In this document: piece by piece, positions 45,282 to 54,959 of the stretch | Layout: each line of letters begins with the position of its first letter | Position numbering within the stretch: the first letter of the stretch is position 1 | NCBI RefSeq assembly: GCF_014635545.1 | Contig: NZ_BMDA01000002.1 | Span: 124,001 to 188,000 of the forward strand | Source: Acinetobacter courvalinii | GTDB taxonomy: Bacteria > Pseudomonadota > Gammaproteobacteria > Pseudomonadales > Moraxellaceae | DNA: 64,000 nt | Reading direction: 5' to 3' | Translations under genes and position numbers: made by a program | The notes under the pieces: generated by a model | Told to the model about the DNA's origin: nothing | Database searches by the model: none | What the model saw: the letters and a program-made list of their open reading frames with translations, nothing else

Positions 45282-48113
45282 TTATTTCAACATCGGTTTC
45301 AAGAAACGCCCTGTATGTGAAATCTCAACCTCGGCGACCTGTTCAGGTGTACCTTCGGCAATGATTTGACCACCACCAGAACCACCTTCAGGGCCTAAGT
45401 CAATCACCCAGTCAGCGGTCTTGATCACATCCAGATTATGCTCAATCACCACAATGGTATTCCCCTTATTGCGTAGCTCGTACAAGATGTCGAGTAACTT
45501 TGCAATATCATGGAAATGCAGACCTGTAGTTGGTTCATCCAAGATATATAAGGTTCGACCTGTATCACGTTTTGCCAACTCACGTGCCAGCTTCACCCGC
45601 TGCGCTTCACCGCCAGAAAGGGTAGTGGCAGCCTGACCCAAACGGATATAGCCCAAGCCCACCTGAGTCAAAGTATCTAAACGACGATGAATCACCGGAA
45701 TGGCACTAAAGAACTCGGCTGCATCTTCCACAGTCATTTCCAAGACATCAGAAATGTTCTTGCCTTTATAACCGACTTCTAAAGTCTCACGGTTATAACG
45801 CTTGCCATGACAGGCATCACAAGGCACATACATATCCGGCAGGAAGTGCATCGCCACCTTGATCATGCCATCGCCTTCACAGGCTTCACAACGACCACCT
45901 TTCACGTTAAAGGAGAAACGACCTGCGCTATAACCACGTGCTTTGGCTTCAGGTGTTTGCGCAAATAACTCACGGATTGGCGTGAATAAACCGGTATAGG
46001 TGGCAGGGTTGGAACGAGGGGTACGCCCAATTGGACTCTGATCGATATCCACCACTTTATCTAAATGTTGTAAACCATCAATCGAGTCAAACTTCTCGGC
46101 AGTTAGCGTGGTTGCGCCATTCAGTTGCGTCGCTGCTAACGGCAATAAAGTCCGGTTAATTAATGTTGATTTACCCGAACCAGACACCCCTGTGACACAG
46201 GTCATGATGCCTAATGGAATGGTCAGATCAACATTCTGCAAGTTATGTCCGCTGGCACCAGACAGCTTAATCACTTCATCCGGACGAGGAGACTGGGTAC
46301 GTTGTTTCGGTACTTCAATTTTCAACTTACCTGACAGATATTGACCTGTCAGTGAGTCGGCATGATCTGCCAGTTCTTGATAAGTTCCTTCGGCAATTAC
46401 GGCACCGCCATGAATCCCTGCACCTGGACCAATATCAATAATATGATCAGCGGCACGGATGGCATCTTCATCATGCTCAACCACCAGTACGGTATTCCCC
46501 AAATCACGTAGGCGAATCAGGGTTTGTAGTAAGCGATCATTGTCACGTTGATGCAGACCAATTGACGGTTCATCCAGCACATACATTACGCCCATGAGAC
46601 CGGCACCGATCTGTGACGCCAGACGGATACGTTGGGCTTCACCGCCTGAAAGGGTTTCGGCTGAACGAGCCAAACTCAAATAATTCAGGCCAACGCTGAC
46701 TAAGAAGTGTAAACGCTCACGAATCTCTTTAAAGATTTTATCGGCGATTTCACCTTTGGCACCTTCAAGATTGAGGTCCTGATAATAATTTTCCGCATCA
46801 CCAATCGACATCTTGGTGATCTGGGCAATGGTCTTGTCCTTGACCCGAACATGGCGGGAAATTTCATTCAAACGTGAACCGCCACAAGCATCACACGCGG
46901 CATTCGACAAGTATTGCGCCAGATCATCACGGACATAATTCGATTCCGTCTCGCGGTAGCGACGTTCCAGATGCGGCAAAATCCCTTCAAAGGCTTGTAC
47001 ACGGGTATGCTTACGACCACGTTCATCAATATAACTCAGGTCGATTTTCTCTTTGCCTGTACCTTGCAGGAATTTCTTTTGCGTATCTTTATCGAGTTTG
47101 TTCCAAGGCTCATCCAGATCGATACCAAAATGATCCGCGACTTTTTGCAGCATGGTGTAGTAATACGGACGCTGTCTGTCCCAGCCACGAATTGCACCCT
47201 GGCTTATCGAAACCTCAGCATTTGGAATCAGTTTATCTGCACTGAAATGACTACGTGTTCCCAAACCGTCACAGACAGGGCAGGCGCCGAATGGGTTGTT
47301 GAATGAGAACAGGCGTGGTTCAAGTTCAGCCACGGCACGATCACACTCAGGACAAGAGTGCTTGGCCGAGAACACACGTTCCGGATGTTCACCATTCATC
47401 CAGGATAACACCGCAATATCGCCGCCTAGACGTAGTGCAGTTTCAAACGATTCTGCAATCCGGTTACCCAGGTCATCACGTACTTTAAAGCGGTCCACCA
47501 CCACTTCAATGGTGTGCTTTTTCTTTTTGTCCAGCTCGGGTGGGGTATCGATATCAATGATTTCCCCATCAACACGGGCACGAACAAAACCTTGCCCCTG
47601 TAACTGTTCAAACAGTTGGGTGTACTCACCTTTACGCTCCCGTACTACAGGTGCAAGCAGCATCAATGCGGTGCCTTCTTCCAGACTCTTGACTACATCG
47701 ACCATTTCCGAAATGGTTTGGGCCACCATCGGTAGGTCATGTTCAGGGCAGTAAGGCGTACCGACACGCGCGTAGAGTAAACGCAAATAGTCGTAAATTT
47801 CGGTAATGGTCCCCACGGTCGAACGTGGGTTATGACTGGTCGACTTCTGCTCAATGGCAATCGCAGGCGATAAACCTTCAATCGAATCGACTTCCGGCTT
47901 TTCCATTTGTGACAGGAACTGGCGTGCATAGGCCGATAGCGATTCGACATAACGGCGCTGGCCTTCGGCATACAAGGTATCAAAGGCCAAGGATGATTTT
48001 CCTGAGCCAGAAAGTCCCGTAATCACCACAAACTTGTCACGTGGAATATCGAGCGACACGTTTTTTAAATTATGGGTACGTGCGCCTCGAATACGGATAT
48101 GACTTTGACTCAT
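45282..48113 (-). CDS. uvrA: excinuclease ABC subunit A
   Basis: UvrA is the damage-recognition ATPase of nucleotide excision repair. The 943-residue protein has two ABC modules: Walker [20 protein letters not shown] and [17 protein letters not shown], and signatures [16 protein letters not shown] and [17 protein letters not shown]. The UvrB-binding zinc motifs are [27 protein letters not shown], and the C-terminal CEACEGDG and [10 protein letters not shown]. All motifs are complete. It is transcribed alone, divergent from the TetR-type gene. Confidence 0.98.
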   Translation of the reverse strand: MSQSHIRIRGARTHNLKNVSLDIPRDKFVVITGLSGSGKSSLAFDTLYAEGQRRYVESLSAYARQFLSQMEKPEVDSIEGLSPAIAIEQKSTSHNPRSTVGTITEIYDYLRLLYARVGTPYCPEHDLPMVAQTISEMVDVVKSLEEGTALMLLAPVVRERKGEYTQLFEQLQGQGFVRARVDGEIIDIDTPPELDKKKKHTIEVVVDRFKVRDDLGNRIAESFETALRLGGDIAVLSWMNGEHPERVFSAKHSCPECDRAVAELEPRLFSFNNPFGACPVCDGLGTRSHFSADKLIPNAEVSISQGAIRGWDRQRPYYYTMLQKVADHFGIDLDEPWNKLDKDTQKKFLQGTGKEKIDLSYIDERGRKHTRVQAFEGILPHLERRYRETESNYVRDDLAQYLSNAACDACGGSRLNEISRHVRVKDKTIAQITKMSIGDAENYYQDLNLEGAKGEIADKIFKEIRERLHFLVSVGLNYLSLARSAETLSGGEAQRIRLASQIGAGLMGVMYVLDEPSIGLHQRDNDRLLQTLIRLRDLGNTVLVVEHDEDAIRAADHIIDIGPGAGIHGGAVIAEGTYQELADHADSLTGQYLSGKLKIEVPKQRTQSPRPDEVIKLSGASGHNLQNVDLTIPLGIMTCVTGVSGSGKSTLINRTLLPLAATQLNGATTLTAEKFDSIDGLQHLDKVVDIDQSPIGRTPRSNPATYTGLFTPIRELFAQTPEAKARGYSAGRFSFNVKGGRCEACEGDGMIKVAMHFLPDMYVPCDACHGKRYNRETLEVGYKGKNISDVLEMTVEDAAEFFSAIPVIHRRLDTLTQVGLGYIRLGQAATTLSGGEAQRVKLARELAKRDTGRTLYILDEPTTGLHFHDIAKLLDILYELRNKGNTIVVIEHNLDVIKTADWVIDLGPEGGSGGGQIIAEGTPEQVAEVEISHTGRFLKPMLK

Positions 48114-48321
48114 AAATACATCTCAATAAGCTGAACATGAAAACATGTATATGATAACGATTTAAAATTGTTCAAGTGTTATAAAAATAATTAAAACGAC
48201 AAATTGTGACGGTTAATGAACTGGTTCACATTTATTGTGGGTAATATGCCTCGTATTTTGAGCTTTCCCTAGGCCAAATTACGACTTATCAACACGGAAG
48301 GAATAAAAATATACAAATTAC

Positions 48322-48336
48322 TAGACGACTGGTCTA
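48322..48336. promoter_or_regulatory. operator palindrome before the TetR-family gene
   Basis: TAGACGACTGGTCTA is an inverted repeat TAGAC-N5-GTCTA, a type bound by TetR regulators such as NemR and AcuR. It is 21 bp before the start codon of the TetR-type gene, so autoregulation is likely. Confidence 0.75.
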
Positions 48337-48357
48337 ATATTAATTTATAGTGTGCTG

Positions 48358-48960
48358 ATGAAACGATCAATTAAAAGTGAAGCCACGCGACAACATATTC
48401 TCGATACCAGTTTTGAACTGGTGTTGCGTAAAGGTTTTGTCGGGGTGGGCTTGCAAGAAATTCTCAAGACCTGTGCTGTTCCGAAAGGGTCGTTCTACCA
48501 TTATTTTGCTTCTAAAGAAGCCTTCGGCTGTGCCTTGCTGGAACAGTACATGGCAGATTACAAAGTCCGGGTCGAGCAGCTTTGGCAACAGACAGAAGCA
48601 GATGCCTATGCGCGTTTGATGGCGTTATGGCAGGCCTGGATTGATGATCCTGTGTATGGCAGCTGGGCCGAGAATTGCCTGATTGTGAAATTAGGTGCAG
48701 AGGTGGCCGATTTATCTGAAGACATGCGTGAAATTCTCAATCTTGGTGTGCATCGGCTGACACAACGTGTGGCCTTGCTACTACAAGAAGGGCAACAACA
48801 AGGCTCCATTCCAATGCATCTGGATCCATTTAAAACGGCTCAGGTGATGTATCAGTTATGGCTGGGTGCGGCCCTGATGACCAAATTAGCCCAAGACAAA
48901 GCACCGCTACATCTGGCTCTGGAAACCACACAACAGCTGTTACAACCGATTAAGGAATAA
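48358..48960 (+). CDS. TetR-family transcriptional regulator
   Basis: The 200-residue protein has a TetR helix-turn-helix (RQHILDTSFELVLRKGFVGVGLQEILKTCAVPKGSFYHYFASKEAFG) and a C-terminal ligand domain of the NemR/AcuR-like type, with a cysteine in ENCLIVKLGAEVADLSEDMR that could sense electrophiles. The start ATG 48358 is followed 3 bp after the stop by the oxidoreductase gene, so the two form one unit controlled by the operator upstream. The inducer is unknown; a reactive enone or quinone is plausible. Confidence 0.87.
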   Translation: MKRSIKSEATRQHILDTSFELVLRKGFVGVGLQEILKTCAVPKGSFYHYFASKEAFGCALLEQYMADYKVRVEQLWQQTEADAYARLMALWQAWIDDPVYGSWAENCLIVKLGAEVADLSEDMREILNLGVHRLTQRVALLLQEGQQQGSIPMHLDPFKTAQVMYQLWLGAALMTKLAQDKAPLHLALETTQQLLQPIKE

Positions 48961-48963
48961 AAA

Positions 48964-49941
48964 ATGCAAAGTATTATCCATCACAGTTTTGGTGAACCTG
49001 CCGAGGTGTTACAGCTGGCAGAAATGCCACAGCCTGAGCCAAAAGCGGGTGAAGTTCGTATTAAAACCATCCTGTCTCCCATGCATAATCATGATGTCTG
49101 GACTGTACGTGGCAGCTATGGCTATAAGCCAACCCTTCCTGCCATAGGCGGTAGTGAAGCGGTCGGTATGGTTGATGCGGTAGGTGAAGGCGTTGATCAA
49201 AGTAAATTAGGACAACGCGTGGCAATTGCTGGTGTGCATGGTAGCTGGGCAGAATATTTTATTGCACCTGCACAGGCTATCATTCCCTTAAATGATGCCA
49301 TTGATAATGAAACAGCGGCTCAATTGATTGGTATGCCGATCAGTGCCTTGATGCTGCTGGATTTTGTTAATGTACAGCCGGGTCAATGGCTGATCCAGAA
49401 CACCGCCAACGGTGCGGTGGGAAAAACGGTTGCCATGATCGCTCAGGCGCGTGGTCTGCAAGTCATTAATCTGGTGCGCCGTAGCGATGCAATTGCCGAA
49501 ATGCAGGCCCTCGGCATCCAGCATGTGGTGGCAACGGATCAGGAAGATTGGAAAGTGCAAGTCAAAGCCCTCCATGCCGATCAGCCTTTAATTGCAGGAG
49601 TGGATTCAATTGGTGGCAGTGCCAGTGGTGAAATGTTGAATCTGCTGAGTGAAAATAGCCTATTGGTTTCATTTGGTAGCATGACAGGCGAAACCATGCA
49701 GATTTCATCGGGTGATCTGATTTTTAAACAGGCGACGGTAAAAGGTTTCTGGGCCAGTGTGGTGAGTAAAGAAATGCCAGCAGAGCGTAAAAAGGCATTG
49801 TTTGTAGAACTTCTGACACTGGCAGCGCAAAAGAAACTGGTTCTACCTGTTGAAGGTGTATTTAGCTTTGATGAAATCAAAACGGCTGCACTCAAGGCAA
49901 CCCAAGGTGCTCGTCAAGGTAAAGTCTTGTTGAAGCCCTAA
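48964..49941 (+). CDS. zinc-independent MDR-family NAD(P)H oxidoreductase
   Basis: The 325-residue protein has the medium-chain dehydrogenase fold of the quinone oxidoreductase/2-enoyl reductase branch: SPMHNHDVWTVRGSYGYKP, IGGSEAVGMVDAVGEGV, and the nucleotide-binding WLIQNTANGAVGKTVAMIAQARG with TANGAVG in the glycine loop. Zinc ligands are lacking. It probably reduces an enone or quinone with NADPH. It follows the TetR-type gene by 3 bp and is followed by a DUF1304 gene, with a small hairpin between. Confidence 0.85.
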   Translation: MQSIIHHSFGEPAEVLQLAEMPQPEPKAGEVRIKTILSPMHNHDVWTVRGSYGYKPTLPAIGGSEAVGMVDAVGEGVDQSKLGQRVAIAGVHGSWAEYFIAPAQAIIPLNDAIDNETAAQLIGMPISALMLLDFVNVQPGQWLIQNTANGAVGKTVAMIAQARGLQVINLVRRSDAIAEMQALGIQHVVATDQEDWKVQVKALHADQPLIAGVDSIGGSASGEMLNLLSENSLLVSFGSMTGETMQISSGDLIFKQATVKGFWASVVSKEMPAERKKALFVELLTLAAQKKLVLPVEGVFSFDEIKTAALKATQGARQGKVLLKP

Positions 49942-49955
49942 GTTAAATCATCACT

Positions 49956-49975
49956 GCCAGCCGTGAGGCTGGTTT
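49956..49975 (+). terminator. weak hairpin between the MDR and DUF1304 genes
   Basis: GCCAGCC and GGCTGGT arms with a GTGA loop are followed by TTTC only, so this may attenuate but not fully stop transcription. Confidence 0.4.
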
Positions 49976-50011
49976 CATTCGCTATGTCGTCATTATAAAA
50001 AGGATAATCAG

Positions 50012-50365
50012 ATGTTTGGACAACTGCTCATTGGACTTATCGCCTTATTACACGTCTATATTCTCGTGCTGGAAATGTTTTTGTGGGACAAACCCTATGG
50101 CTTAAAAGCCTTTGGCAATAGTCTGGAAAAAGCACAGCTCACCAAAGTGATGGCACAAAATCAGGGATTATATAATGGCTTTCTTGCAGCCGGTTTATTC
50201 TGGTCATTACTGGCGCCTGCAAGCTATGCACTCGCGATTGCCAATTTCTTTTTGGGCTGTGTGCTGATCGCTGGCATCTATGGGGGTTTGACCGCCAGCA
50301 AGAAGATTATTTACATTCAGGCCATCCCCGCATTCATTGCTTTAATTGTAGTGAATATTTTTTAG
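50012..50365 (+). CDS. DUF1304-family membrane protein
   Basis: The 117-residue protein has four predicted transmembrane helices and the DUF1304 features: an N-terminal helix with HVYILVLEMFLW, the conserved NQGLYNGFLAAGLFW, and a GIYGGLTASKKI loop. The function of the family is unknown. It follows the MDR oxidoreductase gene by 70 bp, across a weak hairpin, and probably shares its TetR control. Confidence 0.85.
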   Translation: MFGQLLIGLIALLHVYILVLEMFLWDKPYGLKAFGNSLEKAQLTKVMAQNQGLYNGFLAAGLFWSLLAPASYALAIANFFLGCVLIAGIYGGLTASKKIIYIQAIPAFIALIVVNIF

Positions 50366-50436
50366 CCGAGAGATATCAGTAGGCAACTGGATGGATTTAT
50401 GTTTTAATGCGCCCAGTTTGAGATGAGCCTCATACA

Positions 50437-50459
50437 GTATATCGGACGATACGATATAC
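50437..50459. repeat. 8-bp inverted repeat before a terminator
   Basis: GTATATCG (50437-50444) and CGATATAC (50452-50459) are perfect arms with a 7-nt loop, 4 bp before the terminator stem. It may be an operator or an mRNA-end hairpin. Confidence 0.5.
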
Positions 50460-50463
50460 GACT

Positions 50464-50487
50464 AAGCCCCTTAATTGGGGCTTTTTT
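50464..50487 (+). terminator. terminator after the DUF1304 gene
   Basis: AAGCCCC and GGGGCTT arms with a TTAATT loop are followed by six Ts. Confidence 0.85.
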
Positions 50488-50684
50488 ATGTCTGTTTTTC
50501 AGGGCAGGACCTGCTTGTATGCAATCCGCACATGTTGATCTTGAGCCAGATTGGGAACTAAGGATAACAGAATGCTACAAGCTGTCATTTTTGGTCATCC
50601 TGTCTGAAGAAAGTCAGGAATTATTTTCTGGTTTATCAAATAAATAAATTAAAATGAATAACATAGAACACATGAGCAATAATA

Positions 50685-51416
50685 ATGTTAAGAAAACTGA
50701 TGGTACTGGGGTGGGGCATGTGTCTGAGTTTAAGTCTCATGGCACAGGAAACAAAAATCATTGGGTTTGATCAGGTCTTTAATTTAAATCATGATGAAGT
50801 GTATGAGTTGCAGTTGAAAAACCTGAATTCAGGTTCACAGCTCTGGACCGCCTTTTATCTGGTCGGTGTACCCAAATCTGCCTCGAATAATAGCCAGGCC
50901 GATTTTGTGGTTAAGGGTGAAGGCATGATTAATAAGGCGCATCCTGCCAATCCGACAGAGCAGGTGAATCTGGTCGCCAATCATTTGCCGGACCGCCAGA
51001 ACTATTCCTTTTATGAATTTGAAGATCTGGTGGATGAGATTGAGGAACAAACCGGGAAAAAGATACAAGACCCGGTCTTGGGCACAACTGATAATGTTCG
51101 TGTATATGGCCAGATTATGGACTGGATTCCAGAATACAACTCCAGCACACCTGCCAAAATCAGTTTTGGGATAACCAACCCGCAGGACTTCGAAATTAAA
51201 GCGGCCTATGTGGTGATTGGCGAGGCAGAAAAAACACCGCAATTACTGGCGCTGGACATCCAACCGCTGGATACCCAACAGCTTGATCCATCGTTGCAGG
51301 AGCAAAGTCATCGTCAGCAATTCAGTATTGCCCGATTTGAAGCCAAATTCCTGATTTTCCTGACCCTGCTGGGGGCCGCTATTTTTCTGAACTGGGGCAA
51401 ATGGCGCAGAAACTAG
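50685..51416 (+). CDS. exported protein with C-terminal membrane anchor, unknown function
   Basis: I do not recognise this 243-residue protein. It has a signal peptide (LMVLGWGMCLSLSLMAQ), a periplasmic body of about 190 residues rich in Asp, Gln and Asn, and one C-terminal helix (FLIFLTLLGAAIFLNWGKW) followed by RRN, so it should be held in the inner membrane with most of it outside. No cysteine pair or enzyme motif is visible. It is a single gene between two terminators. Confidence 0.75.
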   Translation: MLRKLMVLGWGMCLSLSLMAQETKIIGFDQVFNLNHDEVYELQLKNLNSGSQLWTAFYLVGVPKSASNNSQADFVVKGEGMINKAHPANPTEQVNLVANHLPDRQNYSFYEFEDLVDEIEEQTGKKIQDPVLGTTDNVRVYGQIMDWIPEYNSSTPAKISFGITNPQDFEIKAAYVVIGEAEKTPQLLALDIQPLDTQQLDPSLQEQSHRQQFSIARFEAKFLIFLTLLGAAIFLNWGKWRRN

Positions 51417-51430
51417 ATTTGCTCATAAAA

Positions 51431-51450
51431 GAAGGAGGCGCATGCCTCCT
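51431..51450 (-). terminator. terminator after tenA
   Basis: AAGGAGGC and GCCTCCTT arms enclose GCAT. The minus-strand side continues CTTTTAT, so it serves tenA; it can also block reading from the exported-protein gene. Confidence 0.75.
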
Positions 51451-51453
51451 TGG

Positions 51454-52134
51454 TTATGGTTTTATCTGATCCAGACCTAACCATTGACGTTGTTGATAAG
51501 CACTATCCCAGAATAACCACTCCAGTTTTGCCCCCATGGTATAGGCGGCATGCATTTTGGCTAGGGTGTCCGCATCACAGCGAGCAGCGACTTTATCTAT
51601 GGTCGCAATCACATTCCGTACGGCCGTATTAAATTCTTCACCCGCATAGGTGTCGATCCAGGCCTGATAAGGATTATTGTCAACAGACTGGTTGATAATG
51701 TCTTTGCCCACTTCGGCATAAATCCAGAAACATGGCAGCAAGGCAGCCAAAATGACAGGATAGCTTTCAGACCACGCCGTTGCTGTCAGGAAAGACGTGT
51801 AATGATGGCAGGCCAGAGTCAGTGGTGTATTTTCAAACTCGGCCTTGCTGACATCAAACTCCTGCATAAAATCATGATGCAAACTGCGTTCTACAATAAT
51901 GGCGATTTTTGCGGCTTCAGAAAACTGAATCACATCATCGGCATCATAGGCTTTTGCCGCAGCCACAGCCAACGCCCGACCATAGGCCAGTAAGTAATGC
52001 GCATCTTGAATCACATAGTGACAAAATACCTTGCGATCTAATGTCCCTGCTGCAAGTTCCTGATTAAAAGGCAAGGCTAATATTTTTTGATATAAGTCTT
52101 GATTGCGTTGCCATACATCTTGAGAAAACGTCAT
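51454..52134 (-). CDS. tenA: TenA-family thiaminase II / aminopyrimidine aminohydrolase
   Basis: TenA salvages thiamine breakdown products by hydrolysing aminomethyl-HMP to HMP. The 226-residue all-helical protein has the conserved QDAHYLLAYGRAL, the active cysteine in LLPCFWIYAEVG (near residue 137) and the C-terminal glutamate in KLEWLFWDSAYQQRQW. The length is usual. It stands alone, and no thi gene or TPP riboswitch is adjacent. Confidence 0.9.
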   Translation of the reverse strand: MTFSQDVWQRNQDLYQKILALPFNQELAAGTLDRKVFCHYVIQDAHYLLAYGRALAVAAAKAYDADDVIQFSEAAKIAIIVERSLHHDFMQEFDVSKAEFENTPLTLACHHYTSFLTATAWSESYPVILAALLPCFWIYAEVGKDIINQSVDNNPYQAWIDTYAGEEFNTAVRNVIATIDKVAARCDADTLAKMHAAYTMGAKLEWLFWDSAYQQRQWLGLDQIKP

Positions 52135-52306
52135 GGATTGAACCTATTAAAAAACATGCTAAATAATGCTGTCAGCACTATAACAGAGTCTGCCGGAGAT
52201 AAAATTTTCTTCAAAATAAGTGCAACAATCTTTTGTCTATTTCAACGCAAACTCGCCTACAATAGACACATTTTTATCACCCGACTATTTGAATAAAAGG
52301 CTGCTC

Positions 52307-53389
52307 ATGAAGCATTTTCGTTTCTCAATTTTCTTTACGGTGGTGTGTCTTGCACTATCGGCCTACTGGGGCTATACGCACGGGCCTGAAGCAGGTGTAA
52401 CCACCATGCTGAAAGCCTTGACCATTACTGCAATTCTGGCGGTGATGGAAGTCTCTTTATCGTTTGATAATGCGGTTGTAAATGCCTCGGTACTACGTGG
52501 TTGGGATCATTTCTGGAAAATGATTTTCTTAACCGTAGGGATTCTGATTGCCGTATTCGGTATGCGTTTGATTTTCCCTGTAGTGATCGTGGCCGTGACG
52601 GCAGATATGGGCATGATTGAAGTGGCAAAACTGGCCCTCAATGACCCAAAAACCTATTCCGAACGTTTAATGGCCCATCATGCGGAAATTTCAGCCTTTG
52701 GTGGTACTTTCCTATTGATGGTGTTCTTGAATTTCTTCTTTGACGACGGCAAAGAAACCCATTGGTTTAAATGGTTAGAAGCCAAACTGGCACATTTGGC
52801 CAGCGTACCTGCGATGTCGGTTTTCCTTGCCCTGATCGCAATGATCATCATGGCAGCAAACGTGGAAGAATCGGTGCGCCTGGCGGTCACCATGGCGGGA
52901 ATCTGGGGGATTGTGGTGTACATCGGCGTTCAGGTGTTGAGTCATTTATTGGGTGGCGAACCTGAAATTGATGATGAGGGGAATGCTGTCACCCATGATT
53001 CAAATGGCGCTGCTGCGGGTGTGGTCAAAGCCGGTTTTGGTGGTTTCCTTTACCTTGAAGTGCTGGATGCCTCATTCAGTTTTGATGGTGTGATTGGTGC
53101 CTTTGCGATTACCAGCGATGTGGTGGTCATCATGCTCGGTCTGGCGATCGGTGCGATCTTTGTCCGTTCGATGACCATCTATCTGGTCGAGAAAGGTACA
53201 TTGGATGCTTATATCTTTCTAGAACATGGCGCACATTATGCGATTGGTGCCTTGGCCTTTATCATGATTGCCAGCGGTACTGGCTTACATGTACCTGAAG
53301 TGGTGACTGGCCTGATCGGGGTGGCCTTTATTGTCTGGGCGGTGATTGCTTCGATTCAGTACAGCAAGCGGGAACAACAGGCTTCTTAA
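52307..53389 (+). CDS. DUF475 (TerC-like) integral membrane protein
   Basis: The 360-residue protein starts at ATG 52307, with AAAGG 6 bp upstream; the open frame runs 29 codons further up. About nine transmembrane helices are predicted. The two acidic motifs of the TerC-like fold are seen in MEVSLSFDNAVVNASVL near residue 46 and LEVLDASFSFDGVIGAFAIT near residue 247. Relatives include TerC/Alx metal-export proteins, so a role in metal ion handling is possible but unproven. A strong terminator follows. Confidence 0.85.
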   Translation: MKHFRFSIFFTVVCLALSAYWGYTHGPEAGVTTMLKALTITAILAVMEVSLSFDNAVVNASVLRGWDHFWKMIFLTVGILIAVFGMRLIFPVVIVAVTADMGMIEVAKLALNDPKTYSERLMAHHAEISAFGGTFLLMVFLNFFFDDGKETHWFKWLEAKLAHLASVPAMSVFLALIAMIIMAANVEESVRLAVTMAGIWGIVVYIGVQVLSHLLGGEPEIDDEGNAVTHDSNGAAAGVVKAGFGGFLYLEVLDASFSFDGVIGAFAITSDVVVIMLGLAIGAIFVRSMTIYLVEKGTLDAYIFLEHGAHYAIGALAFIMIASGTGLHVPEVVTGLIGVAFIVWAVIASIQYSKREQQAS

Positions 53390-53417
53390 GCTTGTTTTCA
53401 GCTTGAACAGCTATGTT

Positions 53418-53450
53418 AAATAAAGGAGCGATATTCGCTCCTTTATTTTT
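53418..53450 (+). terminator. terminator after the DUF475 gene
   Basis: AAATAAAGGAGCG and CGCTCCTTTATTT arms enclose ATATT and end in TTTT. Confidence 0.9.
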
Positions 53451-53546
53451 CCCTGAAGAAAGATTGTGATTTTCATGATCTAACTTACAACCTTTGCAGG
53501 CGAATGGCTTATAATTCGCTGAGCCCGTTATAGTGTCTTATCAACA

Positions 53547-54908
53547 ATGAATGCTTTAGAACGCCGTTCAACCTTTGCCTTAAGTAGCATTTTTGCCTTA
53601 CGCATGTTGGGCCTGTTCATGATTATTCCTGTCTTTTCAGTGGCAGGACAATCCTATCAATACGCCACGCCAGCCCTGATTGGTCTTGCGGTCGGGGTCT
53701 ATGGCTTAACTCAGGCAATTTTACAGATCCCATTTAGTTTGCTGGCAGACCGTTTCAGCCGTAAACCGCTGGTGGTGCTTGGACTGTTGCTGTTTGCAAT
53801 CGGTGGGGCAATTGCGGGTTTGTCGGACACCATTTATGGCGTGATTATCGGTCGTGCCATTGCCGGTGCTGGTGCCGTTTCAGCGGTGGTGATGGCATTA
53901 CTGGCGGATGTGACCCGAGAAGAACAACGCACCAAAGCCATGGCTGCGATGGGCATGAGTATTGGCCTGTCTTTTGTGGTGGCATTTAGTTTGGGGCCGT
54001 GGCTGACCAGTCTGGTCGGTATTTCGGGACTATTCTTTGTGACCACGATCATGGGGCTGGCGGCCATTTTAATGTTGCTGTTGGTGCCTAAAGTCACCCG
54101 TCATCATCGAAACTACCAGCAGGGCTATCTGAATCAGCTTAAACAAGTCATCCAGATGGGTGAATTGAACCGCTTGCACGTCTCGGTGTTTGCGTTGCAT
54201 CTGTTGCTGACCGCCATGTTTATTTATGTGCCTTCACAGTTGATTGAATACGCACAAATTCCATTGGCGAAGCACGGATTCGTCTATTTGCCGCTCTTAG
54301 TGATCAGTCTGTTCTTTGCGTTTCCAAGCATTATCATTGCGGAAAAATATCGCAAGATGCGCGGCATTTTTCTGACTGCGATTGCGGGGATTATTGGCGG
54401 TCTGTTGATCCTGATTTTTGGCTATGAATCAAAATACGTGTTACTTGCCGGATTAGGCCTGTTCTTTATTGCATTTAACGTGATGGAAGCTTTATTGCCG
54501 TCATGGTTGTCCAAGGCTGCGCCGATCCAGTCGAAAGCGACTGCGATGGGGGTCAATGCCAGCAGCCAGTTCCTCGGCGCTTTCTTTGGCGGTACCTTGG
54601 GCGGGCAACTTTTGATGATGCAGAATACTGCGCTCGGGTGGAGTGTGCTGACCGGGATTGCTATAATATGGCTGCTGATTAGTTTTGGATTGGCACAGCC
54701 AAGATATCTGTCCTCAATTGTATTGCCTTTACCTCAGACGGTACAAACAGACGAATGGACTTCAAAACTTTTGGCAATTCGTGGTATTGAAGAAGTCGTG
54801 GTGATGCCTGAGCAACAAGTTGCTTATATTAAAGTCGATAAACAGTGCATTGATGATGCTGGACGACAAGATTTAACGCACTTGATTGGCAAAGAGGTAG
54901 CCATTTGA
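53547..54908 (+). CDS. MFS transporter with C-terminal ferredoxin-like domain, YajR-like
   Basis: The 453-residue protein has 12 transmembrane helices, with the MFS motif A LLADRFSRKPLVVLGLLLF after helix 2. After helix 12 a soluble domain of about 60 residues (IRGIEEVVVMPEQQVAYIKVDKQ) has the beta-alpha-beta pattern of the YAM domain of Escherichia coli YajR. This fusion is uncommon among MFS proteins and marks the YajR group, whose substrate is unknown. It is followed 51 bp later by ssb. Confidence 0.88.
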   Translation: MNALERRSTFALSSIFALRMLGLFMIIPVFSVAGQSYQYATPALIGLAVGVYGLTQAILQIPFSLLADRFSRKPLVVLGLLLFAIGGAIAGLSDTIYGVIIGRAIAGAGAVSAVVMALLADVTREEQRTKAMAAMGMSIGLSFVVAFSLGPWLTSLVGISGLFFVTTIMGLAAILMLLLVPKVTRHHRNYQQGYLNQLKQVIQMGELNRLHVSVFALHLLLTAMFIYVPSQLIEYAQIPLAKHGFVYLPLLVISLFFAFPSIIIAEKYRKMRGIFLTAIAGIIGGLLILIFGYESKYVLLAGLGLFFIAFNVMEALLPSWLSKAAPIQSKATAMGVNASSQFLGAFFGGTLGGQLLMMQNTALGWSVLTGIAIIWLLISFGLAQPRYLSSIVLPLPQTVQTDEWTSKLLAIRGIEEVVVMPEQQVAYIKVDKQCIDDAGRQDLTHLIGKEVAI

Positions 54909-54959
54909 TCATAACTCTTATAAAGTGAAACATATAAATATATAGGATGAAGACAGCTA

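Larger units (their letters stand above)
50366..50684. other. 319-bp gap between the DUF1304 gene and the exported-protein gene
   Basis: The gap holds the palindrome and terminator listed at 50437-50487. The open frame that runs through it from 50423 crosses both structures and looks non-coding. Confidence 0.6.

Noticed and set aside
48135-48148. Palindrome ACATG-AAAA-CATGT before uvrA, read as a possible SOS box
   Set aside because: It does not match the LexA box, and Acinetobacter lacks a standard LexA; the short arms can arise by chance.
50423-50647. Open frame of 74 codons between the DUF1304 and exported-protein genes
   Set aside because: It runs through a palindrome and a terminator, has no ribosome site and encodes no recognisable protein.
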